From the NCBI GenBank assembly GCA_944474755.1, contig OX104116.1, positions 9,675,547-9,739,546 on the forward strand: a stretch of 64,000 nucleotides of DNA, given 5' to 3'. Shown piece after piece: positions 1 to 10,633 of the stretch. Origin of the DNA: Limnoperna fortunei (taxonomy: Eukaryota; Mollusca; Bivalvia; Mytilida; Modiolidae). A program made the position numbers and the translations under genes. The number at the start of each line of letters is the position of its first letter. Positions within the stretch are counted from its first letter, which is position 1. The notes below the pieces were generated by a model. That model was not told where the DNA came from, did not search any database, and worked only from the letters and a program-made list of their open reading frames with translations.

Positions 1-523
1 GGGAAGTTCTCGGTGCTCGACAACAGAGCTGCACAGCGCGTCCCCAGGTGGCGGATAGGAGAGACCGTCAGCGCTTCACAATGGGCAACATATTTGGCGG
101 GTTCCACGCTCCTTAAACGCTAAATTGTCTTATTGTCGATTTCGGGAAAGGACATGATCATTATATCAGCTACAAAAGAGTAAATTTTAATTTTCTTTTC
201 GATACTTCACTCTTGTATCCGTGGTAGACGCAATTGTATTTCCGGTAATTCATCTCTTTTCTCAATGATCTATTGTTGGTAACCTTGATCTCTTGGTGAA
301 TAGAGCTAAAATATTGCTTTCTGGACATGGAGCTAACATTCATTTACAAAGTTTATCACTTATTAAGCTTGTTAGCGTTTTTGTTTTTGTAATGGAATCG
401 TCTACATGTCCACATATTTTCCCGTTATATTTTAAATGGTATTGTCCAAAAATGGATTCGCCTTTGAAAGATTCCCATATAAGTTGACAGAAAAAAAAGA
501 TAAAAAATCCTCTTTTTGACCAC

Positions 524-534
524 TTGTATGAAGT
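524..534 (+). repeat. Left target-site duplication of the LINE
   Basis: ttgtatgaagt, matching the copy beyond the other end of the insertion. Confidence 0.9.
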
Positions 535-654
535 TTAGTTTAAACTTATTTTATTTGTTAATAACAAAATGGATTGGACACAAGTAAATCATACTTATGA
601 AGTCCTCTCCAAAATATAATATTTACATGTAATATTTATACGAATGAGCATGCA

Positions 655-697
655 AATAATAATAATAATAATAATAATAATAATCATAATAATAAGC
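655..697. repeat. (AAT)n microsatellite in the LINE 3' UTR
   Basis: About twelve AAT units with one interruption (aatcat). It lies inside the element rather than at its end. Confidence 0.9.
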
Positions 698-834
698 TAC
701 ATAAAATGGATAAGAACAAATATGGTTGAAGAGAAGGAGAAATAACAAATACACTAAGTATCAAAATATGAAATAAATATAGCTATATAGGTGTTGATGA
801 TTACGAAGCTACGATTAACGTTCTTCGATGGTGC

Positions 835-2889
835 TTAAACTATAAGAAATCTTTTAGACCGTTTTATAAATGTATAAACATGGTTAAATACAGTTTTATT
901 TTGGTCGATAGTTAACTCTGGCTTACCAAAAACTAGTAAGTTAAGGTCCATTGCGATATTATTAGGTAACCAAGTGAGATCATTGATTAGCAATTCCCTA
1001 TAGTCCTTATACAGTGGACATTCAAAAAAGTAGTGTTGTGCATTTTCAGTTGCAGAGCCACAACGACAGGAAGAGTCTGTGGTAATATTAGCTTTGCATA
1101 GGTCATTATTTAGGAATGACGCAGAGCATCTTAATTGGGTTAGAATTATATTAAGTTTTCTTGGTCCATATGAGAAATATTCCGGGATATTTTTGTTATT
1201 AATTGATTGTTTTTTCATTTCCATTTTAAATTGTCCGAGAGACTTTGAATGTCGAATTGACGGTTCAAGACTGTTCCAATTTTTTATTGTGGCAGGTATA
1301 AATGAATCCCTAGTTAGAGACAATCTGCAGAAAGGCAGAATAATATCTTCTCCATTTCTTAAAGGATATGTTGTCATACTTTGAATATTTGGGGGTATAA
1401 GATTGCAAAGATAGTCCGGGGCGTGTTTGTTTATAATATTGTAAAACATTTGTAGTTTCCTTCTTTGTCTTCTTACAGCTAATGTCTCCCACCCAATTTC
1501 CTGATATATTAATTCTTTTTTAGTAAATATCGGCAGTCCAGTTACTATTCTTGCACATTCCAATTGTAACTGTTCCAGTCTATTAGCATTGCTAATACCA
1601 CAATTATCCCAGACTTCAGTTGCATATTCAAAAATAGGTCTAATAAAAACTAAATATAATTTTTCTAAGGTTTTTCTGTTTAACTGATATTTTATTTTAC
1701 GTAGAACATTTAAATGTTTTGTTACACTAACTATTATAGTTTCTATGTGCTTCTGCCATTTTCCATCATCGCTAAAAGTGACACCGAGATGCTTATGTAG
1801 GTTTGTGATAGGAATATTGTTTCCATTTAACTGAAAGTTGAGATTTGATATTACCGTATTAGAAAAAATCATTATTTCCGTTTTCTCTGGATTAAAAGAC
1901 ATTAACCATTTTTTGGACCATTCGTCAAGTTTTTCCAGATCACGATCAATCACATGTTTAAGCTGTATTTGATCATGACTAGAGAAATTGAATGAAGTGT
2001 CATCAGCAAATAGTCTGCAGAGGGAGGTAAGTGTATCAGCTATATCGTTGATGTACACAATAAAAAGCAAAGGGCCAAGTACAGAACCCTGGGGAACACC
2101 AGCCTGAATATTACAGCAAGAAGAGGATGATTGGTTTATTATCACTTTTTGATTTCTTTTAGAGAGATAACTATTAAACCAGTTCAACAAAGCACCACGA
2201 ATACCATAAGCACTGAGTTTATACAGTAAACCTCTATGCCAGACTTTATCAAAAGCTTTAGAAAAATCACAGAAAACAAAGCAATTTATTTCCTTGTTTT
2301 CTAGTGAGTTCACGATACAATTGTACATTTCTATTAGTTGATGAACTGTGGAATATTTTGGAAGGAAACCTGATTGATATTTGTATATTAAGTTATTAGC
2401 GTGGAGATGATTGTAAACATGTTTGAATATAATTCTTTCCATTACTTTTCCTACACAGCTGATCAATGAAATTGGTCTATAGTTTGAAGGTAGTGATTGG
2501 TCCCCCTTTTTGAATATAGCTAAAACATTTCCTAATTTCCAACTACAAGGAAATTTGCACTGTTCCAGGGACTTGTTGAAAATTATTTTAAGGGGAATAG
2601 CAATTCTTTCTGGGCAAATTTTTAACATTCGATGGCTTATGATATCTGGACCGGATGCTTTGTTTGGCTTAATAGTCTTGATAATATCAATGATCTCACT
2701 GAGTTCTATATGAATATCTGATAAATAGTTTTGGGATCTATCTGGAAATTCGGGAAGGTAAGTATTTTTATCCTCTAAATAGGATATAGTTGAAAAGTAT
2801 TTATTCAAGAGATTGCACTTGTCTTCGTCTTCGAAAACAAATTCTCCAAACTGTTGGTCGTTAATTATATTTTGTAAAGGTGGCAGTTG
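835..2889 (-). CDS. LINE ORF2 fragment: reverse transcriptase plus C-terminal Cys/His domain
   Basis: The frame is uninterrupted from the element's truncated end to the stop at 835-837, about 684 codons, with no true start codon (the first ATG-like start usable in an ORF scan is a TTG at 2806-2808). Counting residues from that TTG: fingers motif NKASGPD at 49-55; palm motif A DFSKAFD at 181-187; motif B AGVPQGSVLGPLLF at 236-249; catalytic FADD at 267-270; a thumb region with HLGVTFSDD; and near the end a CxC...H...C cluster (C581, C583, H592, C597) typical of jockey-type C-termini. RT would copy the element's RNA at a nicked chromosomal target. Apurinic endonuclease domain absent through truncation, so it cannot move by itself. 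The long intact frame suggests a recent insertion. Clade within the jockey/CR1/L2 group is not settled from sequence reading alone. Confidence 0.92.
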   Translation of the reverse strand, partial: QLPPLQNIINDQQFGEFVFEDEDKCNLLNKYFSTISYLEDKNTYLPEFPDRSQNYLSDIHIELSEIIDIIKTIKPNKASGPDIISHRMLKICPERIAIPLKIIFNKSLEQCKFPCSWKLGNVLAIFKKGDQSLPSNYRPISLISCVGKVMERIIFKHVYNHLHANNLIYKYQSGFLPKYSTVHQLIEMYNCIVNSLENKEINCFVFCDFSKAFDKVWHRGLLYKLSAYGIRGALLNWFNSYLSKRNQKVIINQSSSSCCNIQAGVPQGSVLGPLLFIVYINDIADTLTSLCRLFADDTSFNFSSHDQIQLKHVIDRDLEKLDEWSKKWLMSFNPEKTEIMIFSNTVISNLNFQLNGNNIPITNLHKHLGVTFSDDGKWQKHIETIIVSVTKHLNVLRKIKYQLNRKTLEKLYLVFIRPIFEYATEVWDNCGISNANRLEQLQLECARIVTGLPIFTKKELIYQEIGWETLAVRRQRRKLQMFYNIINKHAPDYLCNLIPPNIQSMTTYPLRNGEDIILPFCRLSLTRDSFIPATIKNWNSLEPSIRHSKSLGQFKMEMKKQSINNKNIPEYFSYGPRKLNIILTQLRCSASFLNNDLCKANITTDSSCRCGSATENAQHYFFECPLYKDYRELLINDLTWLPNNIAMDLNLLVFGKPELTIDQNKTVFNHVYTFIKRSKRFLIV

Positions 2890-2891
2890 TT

Positions 2892-2902
2892 TTGTATGAA
2901 GT
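2892..2902 (+). repeat. Right target-site duplication of the LINE
   Basis: ttgtatgaagt followed by the satellite continuation atttaatgaatcac. Confidence 0.9.
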
Positions 2903-3106
2903 ATTTAATGAATCACATTCACGTTATATTATTATAAAAGCAAAGATGTCACGCTTTTAACATCATTTTAGTATTACTGTGCAATCTATCAGGGATCAAT
3001 GAAATAAGCTGATTGTTAAAAACAACTCACTTTTACTCATCGTATTAAATTTGGGTATATACATCAACTAGTGAATACAACTGATCACGTTTTTGGAGCA
3101 AGTATA

Positions 3107-3195
3107 TGTAAGAATATGATAATCCCTGTCTTCATGATTATGTACGAGCGGTAGCGAGTACTAATCATGAAGACAGGGATTATCATATTCTTACA
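3107..3195. repeat. Perfect 34 bp inverted repeat (hairpin), copy 1
   Basis: Arms 3107-3140 and 3162-3195 are exact complements; the 21-base loop contains gtacgagcggtagcgagtac. It may be the terminal structure of the Crypton-derived element or a separate small foldback element carried by it. Confidence 0.95.
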
Positions 3196-3292
3196 AACTT
3201 AGACCATTGTAAAGTGGTCAAGAGATATTTAATTGCATGATTACAATTTATTAATCTGACTGGTATATATAAGGACCAGAATGTGTTAATAG

Positions 3293-4122
3293 TTTGATGA
3301 CACCGTATTAGCCTTTTTCCGAAAAAGTCTAGATAGCAGAATGAAGGAACTAACCATGCAGGGTATTGGAACAGATACCAAACATGCAAACCCCGTTCTT
3401 CCGCCTGATGAAGCACAGTTGTGGGATTCTGGTGTTTTTAATACAGAGACTGCTTCTGGAATAAGTAATATTGTGTTTTTCTATAACTGAAATTGTTCGG
3501 GTTCAGAGGTATGGATATCGGCACAAAGTTCTTGATACATCACAGTTTTCTATATCAACCGACTCGTGTGGTGCTAAATTTCAATTATACTGGACGATTA
3601 TGTAAAAACGTTCAAGGTGGTCTTTATAACCGAAGTGTTGATGTTAAGAGAATTTCTCAAAAAAGTGATCCAACAAACCCAAGATGTATAATTAAAATTT
3701 ATGATAAATATTTATCGCTTATTCCGAGACAAGGGCGGTTTTATAGGAAACCGCTTCCACATTGCTCTTTTGGTGGACGGCCTAGATTTAGTACGCAGTC
3801 CATCTGGATAAATATGTTGCAGTCTAAAATGAAAGAGCTTTTTCAAAATGCTGGCATTGATGTTAACAATAAAGTGATAACAAACCATTCCGGTAAATTA
3901 ACTTGTGCCACAACTCTTTTCAATGCTGGGTATGATGACCTTGTAATCAAATCAAGACGTGGGCATTGTTCAAACGCTGTGGATTTTTACAAACGCCCTC
4001 TTGAGTCTATGTCTGAAAATGTTCGCAATACGCTTCAACCACCGAAACCACAAGATTATGACAAAAGACCACAGTTAAGTACAGAGGAAAACACTAAATC
4101 AACTGTAAACACTGTCAAGTAA
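3293..4122 (+). pseudogene. Crypton-type tyrosine recombinase (DUF3504-like), frameshifted, copy 1
   Basis: First part in one frame: 3293-3487, with DSRMKELTMQGIGT and SNIVFFYN, closed by TGA at 3488-3490. The second part continues in another frame from 3490 to the stop at 4120-4122. One base appears to be missing at the join, exactly where the family normally reads YNG(K). Counting from the TTG at 3493, the recombinase landmarks are R5 in FGFRG, HSGK (H132, K135 where many recombinases have Arg), GHCS (H158) and the candidate nucleophile Y166 in FYKRP. Upstream the frame ends in ttaatag, which resembles a splice acceptor, so earlier exons may have been lost. Family role: strand exchange during Crypton integration; host relatives include the C-terminal domains of ZMYM-type proteins and QRICH1. 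The region after FGFRG has lost the usual EHR-like triplet. Inactive as it stands. Confidence 0.85.
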
Positions 4123-5150
4123 GAGTCAAATGATGATGATGTTCTTACTATTACATTGCCTAATTCTGTTTCAAAAGTTGTTTTTTTTTAAGTGGAAAAA
4201 AAGATTTGCTTTAGAGTTATGAAAATAAATAAACTATTTATGTGTACATTTTATATTTTATTCAAAATGTGTCTTCTTTATTAATTGAGCAATTCCTCAC
4301 ATTTCTTAATACCAAATTATGCCCTAGGCAATTATAGTCTAGTCCCTTACAATTTTAAACAAAAGTTAATCCTTTATGAAGACCAAGAAAATGTCATGGT
4401 CTTCACAAATAAGACATACAAAATTAGACGTTTTCATTGGTCGAGAGCACTTTACTATGGTCTAATTTAATATAACTGTGAAGTGATTAAATAAATTGAT
4501 TGGTAACAGCAACTCACCGTTAGCGATTGAATATTTTTTAAACGGTAAATATTAAACAGTTATTAAGGCTTAAGTTAATAAATGAAGTAGAATCCTGACG
4601 TTAATATCAGCTCGCTGTTACATAGTATTTATACAACAAGTCGATATAGAGTGTGCTTAAACCTAGACATAGTGTATAGCTCAAACCGATGAAAACAGAA
4701 GAGCGCAATAAATAACTAAGAGCGAAGACTGTACAATAAAAGAGTTCCGAACTTTTTACATCAATATTTATGGACAGGGAATCTTAGTTACCCAGATTTT
4801 GTTTTGACGTTTCACGTACAGAAAGAAACATGGCATTGATATAAGACGAACCCAGTTTTTCTAAAAAGTACATTGGCATTAAATTCCCTTAATAAACTAA
4901 AAAATGTGAATTGACACCGGAAAACAAAAAGCAGTATAGAATGGTCAGAATCGATCAGGTAAGTAACATTCTTAACAAGATTTCTTCATAAAGATGTTGT
5001 ATTTAATAATAAATCGGAACCACTGAAATTGGTGTAACGTTCAACTACAAAGTCATTGAATCCACGATATCGAAATCATGTGTTTCTCGCTATAACTTGT
5101 AGTAACATATTAGGGTTTATGTTGTTACATCAAGTCTGGGACTATAACTA

Positions 5151-7426
5151 GGAAAGTTCTCAGTGCTCGACAACAGAGCTGCACAGCGCGTCCCCAGGTG
5201 GCGGATAGGAGAGGTCTTCTCGTTGAGAGGCTGTCATAACCTCACCAGGCGCACAGTGGGTAACATACTAGAATATCTAATAAGTAAATTGGTATTTACT
5301 TTCCTAAATAAACTAAAAATGTGGATTGCCACTGAAAAAAAGGAGCAGTTTAGAAGAGTCAGAAAATAATAAGTGCCGGAATCGATCTGGTAGGTAACAT
5401 TCTTAACGCGATTACTTCATAAAGATGTTATATTTAATAATAAATAGGACCACTGAAATTGCTGTAACGTTCAACTACAAAGATAATGAATCCACCATAT
5501 TGAAATCATGTGTTTCTAACTGTTACTTGTAGTAACACGTTAGGGTTTATGTTATTACCACATGTCTGGGACCATAATTAGGGAAGTTCTCGGTGCTCGA
5601 CAACAGAGCTGCACAGCGCGTCCCCAGGTGGCGGATAGGAGAGGTCTTCTCGTTGAGAGGCTGTCATAACCTCACCAGGCGCACAGTGGGTGACATACTA
5701 GAATATCTAATAAGTACATTGGTATTTACTTTCCTAAATAAACTAAAAATGTGGATTGCCACTGAAAAAAGGAGCAGTTTAGAAGAGTCAGAAAATAATA
5801 AGTGCCGGAATCGATCTGGTAGGTAACATTCTTAACGCGATTACTTCATAAAGATGTTATATTTAATAATAAATAGGACCACTGAAATTGCTGTAACGTT
5901 CAACTACAAAGATAATGAATCCACCATATTGAAATCATGTGTTTCTAACTGTTACTTGTAGTAACACGTTAGGGTTTATGTTATTACCACATGTATGGGA
6001 CCATAATTAGGGAAGTTCTCGGTGCTCGACAACAGAGCTGCACAGCGCGTCCCCAGGTGGCAGATAGGAGAGACCGTCAGCGCTTCACAATGGGCAACAT
6101 ATTTGGCGGGTTCCACGCTCCTTAAACGCTAAATTGTCTTATTGTCGATTTCGGGAAAGGACATGCTCATTATATCAGCTACAAAAGAGTAAATTTTAAT
6201 TTTCTTTTCGATACTTCACTCTTGTATCCGTGGTAGACGCAATTGTATTTCCGGTAATTCATCTCTTTTCTCAATGATCTATTGTTGGTAACCTTGATCT
6301 CTTGGTGAATAGAGCTAAAATATTGCTTTCTGGACATGGAGCTAACATTCATTTACAAAGTTTATCACTTATTAAGCTTGTTAGCGTTCTTGTTTTTGTA
6401 ATGGAATCGTCTACATGTCCACATGGTTTCCCTTTATATTTTAAATGGTATTGTCCAAAAATGGATTCGCCTTTGAAAGATTCCCATATAAGTTGACAGA
6501 AAAAAAAAGATAAAAAATCCTCTTTTTGACCACTTGTATGAAGTATTTAATGAATCACATTCACGTTAAAATTATAAAAGCAAAGATGTCACGCTTTTAA
6601 CATCATTTTAGTATTACTGTGCAATCTATCAGGGATCAATGAAATAAGCTGATTGTTAAAAACAACTCACTTTTACTCATCGTATTAAATTTGGGTATAT
6701 ACATCAACTAGTGAATACAACTGATCACGATTTTTGGAGCAATTTAATATAACTGTGAAGTGATTAAATAAATTGATTGGTAACAGCAACTCACCGTAAG
6801 CGAATGAATATTTTTTAAACGGTAAATATTAAACAGTTATTAAGGCTTAAGTTAATAAATGAAGTAGAATCCTGACGTTAATATCAGCTCGCTGTTACAT
6901 AGTATTTATACAACAAGTCGATATAGAGTGTGCTTAAACCTAGACATAGTGTATAGCTCAAACCGATGAAAACAGAAGAGCGCAATAAATAACTAAGAGC
7001 GAAGACTGTACAATAAAAGAGTTCCGAACTTTTTACATCAATATTTATGGACAGGGAATCTTAGTTACCCAGATTTTGTTTGACGTTTCACGTACAGAAA
7101 GAAACATGGCATTGATATAAGACGAAACCAGTTTTTCTAAAAAGTATATTGGCATTAAATTCCCTTAATAAACTAAAAAATGTGAATTGACACCGGAAAA
7201 CAAAAAGCAGTATAGAATGGTCAGAATCGATCAGGTAAGTAACATTCTTAACAAGATTTCTTCATAAAGATGTTGTATTTAATAATAAATCGGAACCACT
7301 GAAATTGGTGTAACGTTCAACTACAAAGTCATTGAATCCACGATATCGAAATCATGTGTTTCTCGCTATAACTTGTAGTAACATATTAGGGTTTATGTTG
7401 TTACATCATGTCTGGCACTATAACTA
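5151..7426 (+). repeat. Unit 1 (A-A-B-D-C, 2276 bp)
   Basis: Two A monomers in tandem, 5151-5580 and 5581-6009, then B from 6010. The first core reads ctcagtgctcg, shared only with unit 6. The B core has an uncommon cagatagg. Confidence 0.92.
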
Positions 7427-8592
7427 GGAAAGTTCTCGGTGCTCGACAACAGAGCTGCACAGCGCGTCCCCAGGTGGCGGATAGGAGAGGTCTTCTCGTT
7501 GAGAGGCTGTCATAACCTCACCAGGCGCACAGTGGGTAACATACTAGAATATCTAATAAGTACATTGGTATTTACTTTCCTAAATAAACTAAAACTGTGG
7601 ATTGCCACTGAAAAAAGGAGCAGTTTAGAAGAGTCAGAAAATAATAAGTGCCGGAATCGATCTGGTAGGTAACATTCTTAACGCGATTACTTCATAAAGA
7701 TGTTATATTTAATAATAAATAGGACCACTGAAATTGCTGTAACGTTCAACTACAAAGATCATGAATCCACCATATTGAAATCATGTGTTTCTAACTGTTA
7801 CTTGTAGTAACACGTTAGGGTTTATGTTATTACCACATGTCTAGGACCATAATTAGGGAAGTTCTCGGTGCTCGACAACAGAGCTGCACAGCGCGTCCCC
7901 AGGTGGCGGATAGGAGAGACCGTCAGCGCTTCACAATGGGCAACATATTTGGCGGGTTCCACGCTCCTTAAACGCTAAATTGTCTTATTGTCGATTTCGG
8001 GAAAGGACATGCTCATTATATCAGCTACAAAAGAGTAAATTTTAATTTTCTTTTCGATACTTCACTCTTGTATCCGTGGTAGACGCAATTGTATTTCCGG
8101 TAATTCATCTTTTTTTCTCAATGATCTATTGTTGGTAACCTTGATCTCTTGCTGAATAGAGCTAAAATATTGCTTTCTGGACATGGAGCTAACATTCATT
8201 TACAAAGTTTATCACTTATTAAGCTTGTTAGCGTTTTTGTTTTTGTAATGGAATCGTCTACATGTCCACATGGTTTCCCGTTATATTTTAAATGGTATTG
8301 TCCAAAAATGGATTCGCCTTTGAAAGATTCCCATATAAGTTGACAGAAAAAAAAGATAAAAAATCCTCTTTTTGACCACTTGTATGAAGTATTTAATGAA
8401 TCACATTCACGTTAAAATTATAAAAGCAAAGATGTCACGCTTTTAACATCATTTTAGTATTACTGTGCAATCTATCAGGGATCAATGAAATAAGCTGATT
8501 GTTAAAAACAACTCACTTTTACTCATCGTATTAAATTTGGGTATATACATCAACTAGTGAATACAACTGATCACGTTTTTGGAGCAAGTATA

Positions 8593-8681
8593 TGTAAGAA
8601 TATGATAATCCCTGTCTTCATGATTATGTACGAGCGGTAGCGAGTACTAATCATGAAGACAGGGATTATCATATTCTTACA
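8593..8681. repeat. Perfect 34 bp inverted repeat, copy 2
   Basis: Arms and loop as in copy 1; unchanged by eye. Confidence 0.93.
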
Positions 8682-8778
8682 AACTTAGACCATTGTAAAG
8701 TGGTCAAGAGATATTTAATTGCATGATTACAATTTATTAATCTGACTGGTATATATAAGGACCAGAATGTGTTAATAG

Positions 8779-9608
8779 TTTGATGACACCGTATTAGCCT
8801 TTTTCCGAAAAAGTCTAGATAGCAGAATAAAGGAACTAACCATGCAGGGTATTGGAACAGATACCAAACATGCAAACCCCGTTCTTCCACCTGATGAAGC
8901 ACAGTTGTGGGATTCTGGTGTTTTTAATACAGAGACTGCTTCTGGAATAAGTAATATTGTGTTTTTCTATAACTGAAATTGTTCGGGTTCAGAGGTATGG
9001 ATATCGGCACAAAGTTCTTGATACATCACAGTTTTCTATATCAACCGACTCGTGTGGTGCTAAATTTCAATTATACTGGACGATTATGTAAAAACGTTCA
9101 AGGTGGTCTTTATAACCGAAGTGTTGATGTTAAGAGAATTTCTCAAAAAAGTGATCCAACAAACCCAAGATGTATAATTAAAATTTATGATAAATATTTA
9201 TCGCTTATTCCGAGACAAGGGCGGTTTTATAGGAAACCGCTTCCACATTGCTCTTTTGGTGGACGGCCTAGATTTAGTACGCAGTCCATCTGGATAAATA
9301 TGTTGCAGTCTAAAATGAAAGAGCTTTTTCAAAATGCTGGCATTGATGTTAACAATAAAGTGATAACAAACCATTCCGGTAAATTAACTTGTGCCACAAC
9401 TCTTTTCAATGCTGGGTATGATGACCTTGTAATCAAATCAAGACGTGGGCATTGTTCAAACGCTGTGGATTTTTACAAACGCCCTCTTGAGTCTATGTCT
9501 GAAAATGTTCGCAATACGCTTCAACCACCGAAACCACAAGATTATGACAAAAGACCACAGTTAAGTACAAAGGAAAACACTAAATCAACTGTAAACACTG
9601 TCAAGTAA
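8779..9608 (+). pseudogene. Crypton-type tyrosine recombinase, frameshifted, copy 2
   Basis: Same frame break as copy 1. In addition the first in-frame ATG of the 5' part is ATA here (8827-8829), and the tail reads STKENT instead of STEENT. The HSGK, GHCS and FYKRP landmarks are kept. Confidence 0.85.
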
Positions 9609-10633
9609 GAGTCAAATGATGATGATGTTCTTACTATTACATTGCCTAATTCTGTTTCAAAAGTTGTTTTTTTTAAATGGAAAAAAAGATTTGCTTTAGA
9701 GTTATGAAAATAAATAAACTATTTATGTGTACATTTTATATTTTATTCAAAATGTGTCTTCTTTATTAATTGAGCAATTCCTCACATTTCTTAATACCAA
9801 ATTATGCCCTAGGCAATTATAGTCTAGTCTCTTACAATTTTAAACAAAAGTTAATCCTTTATGAAGACCAAGAAAATGTCATGGTCTTCACAAATAAGAC
9901 ATACAAAATTAGACGTTTTCATTGGTCGAGAGCACTTTACTATGGTCTAATTTAATATAACTGTGAAGTGATTAAATAAATTGATTGGTAACAGCAACTC
10001 ACCGTTAGCGAATGAATATTTTTTAAACGGTAAATATTAAACAGTTATTAAGGCTTAAGTTAATAAATGAAGTAGAATCCTGACGTTAATATCAGCTCGC
10101 TGCTACATAGTATTTATACAACAAGTCGATATAGAGTGTGCTTAAACCTAGACATAGTGTATAGCTCAAACCGATGAAAACAGAAGAGCGCAATAAATAA
10201 CTAAGAGCGAAGACTGTACAATAAAAGAGTTCCGAACTTTTTACATCAATATTTATGGACAGGGAAATCTTAGTTACCCAGATTTTGTTTTGACGTTTCA
10301 CGTACAGAAAGAAACATGGCATTGATATAAGACGAACCCAGTTTTTCTAAAAAGTACATTGGCATTAAATTCCCTTAATAAACTAAAAAATGTGAATTGA
10401 CACCGGAAAACAAAAAGCAGTATAGAATGGTCAGAATCGATCAGGTAAGTAACATTCTTAACAAGATTTCTTCATAAAGATGTTATATTTAATAATAAAT
10501 CGGAACACTGAAATTGGTGTAACGTTCAACTACAAAGTCATTGAATCCACGATATCGAAATCATGTGTTTCTCGCTACAACTGAGTAACATATTAGGGTT
10601 TATGTTGTTACATCATGTCTGGCACTATAACTA

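Larger units (their letters stand above)
535..2891 (-). mobile_element. 5'-truncated jockey/CR1-type non-LTR retrotransposon (LINE)
   Basis: Inserted in block B of unit 0 on the minus strand. The interrupted satellite word ttgtatgaagt is present on both sides, an 11 bp target-site duplication; the empty site is visible in all other units. The 5' end at 2891 cuts directly into an open reverse transcriptase frame, so the endonuclease region and any first ORF are missing, the usual result of incomplete reverse transcription. The 3' UTR (535-834) holds an AAT microsatellite and ends without a long poly-A, in agttt-aaac-type sequence that recurs at 60503. Present in one unit only, so younger than the array amplification seen here. 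Confidence 0.93.
3102..4465 (+). mobile_element. Crypton-derived element, copy 1
   Basis: Defined by comparison with empty units, which read ggagcaa directly followed by tttaatataactg. The 1364 bp insert begins gtatatgtaagaat and ends ctatggtctaa. No clear target-site duplication is visible and two A's at the junction are ambiguous, which fits site-specific recombination better than a cut-and-paste transposase. Contents: 34 bp hairpin near the left end, a frameshifted tyrosine recombinase pseudogene, an AT-rich 3' region with AATAAA-like words, and a short inverted repeat (tgaagacca ... tggtcttca) near 4377-4406. Confidence 0.85.
1..5150 (+). repeat. Unit 0 (partial; begins at block B)
   Basis: Starts exactly at a B core. 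B is interrupted by the LINE (535-2891) and then by the first Crypton-derived insert (3102-4465). D and C follow to 5150. A private variant in B reads ccacatattttcccg near 411, where other units have ccacatggtttcccg. Confidence 0.92.
8588..9950 (+). mobile_element. Crypton-derived element, copy 2
   Basis: Same boundaries as copy 1, in unit 2. Differs by a few bases and one homopolymer length. Confidence 0.85.
7427..10633 (+). repeat. Unit 2 (with Crypton insert, 3207 bp)
   Basis: A 7427-7855, B 7856-8587, insert 8588-9950, then D and C. Its D block reads gcgaatgaat, where the other three insert-bearing units read gcgattgaat. Confidence 0.92.

Noticed and set aside
293..487. 64-codon frame in block B (repeated at 6302, 8149, 15037, 51690)
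   Set aside because: Broken in many units by poly-T length changes or by gaagagct deletions; no recognised domain. A minus-strand frame over the same DNA is equally unsupported.
3183..3416. 77-codon minus-strand frame in each Crypton-derived insert
   Set aside because: It is the antisense of the recombinase 5' part and covers one arm of the hairpin.
4285..4470. 61-codon frame downstream of the recombinase pseudogene
   Set aside because: Non-ATG start, runs across the insert junction into satellite, no domain.
5163..5369. Short frames across block A (68 or 77 codons) as genes
   Set aside because: Non-ATG start, length depends on a homopolymer, stop codon in unit 21, and similarity between copies is explained by satellite homogenisation.
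5549..5560. ttagggttta in each monomer as telomeric repeat
   Set aside because: Only one TTAGGG per monomer, never in tandem.
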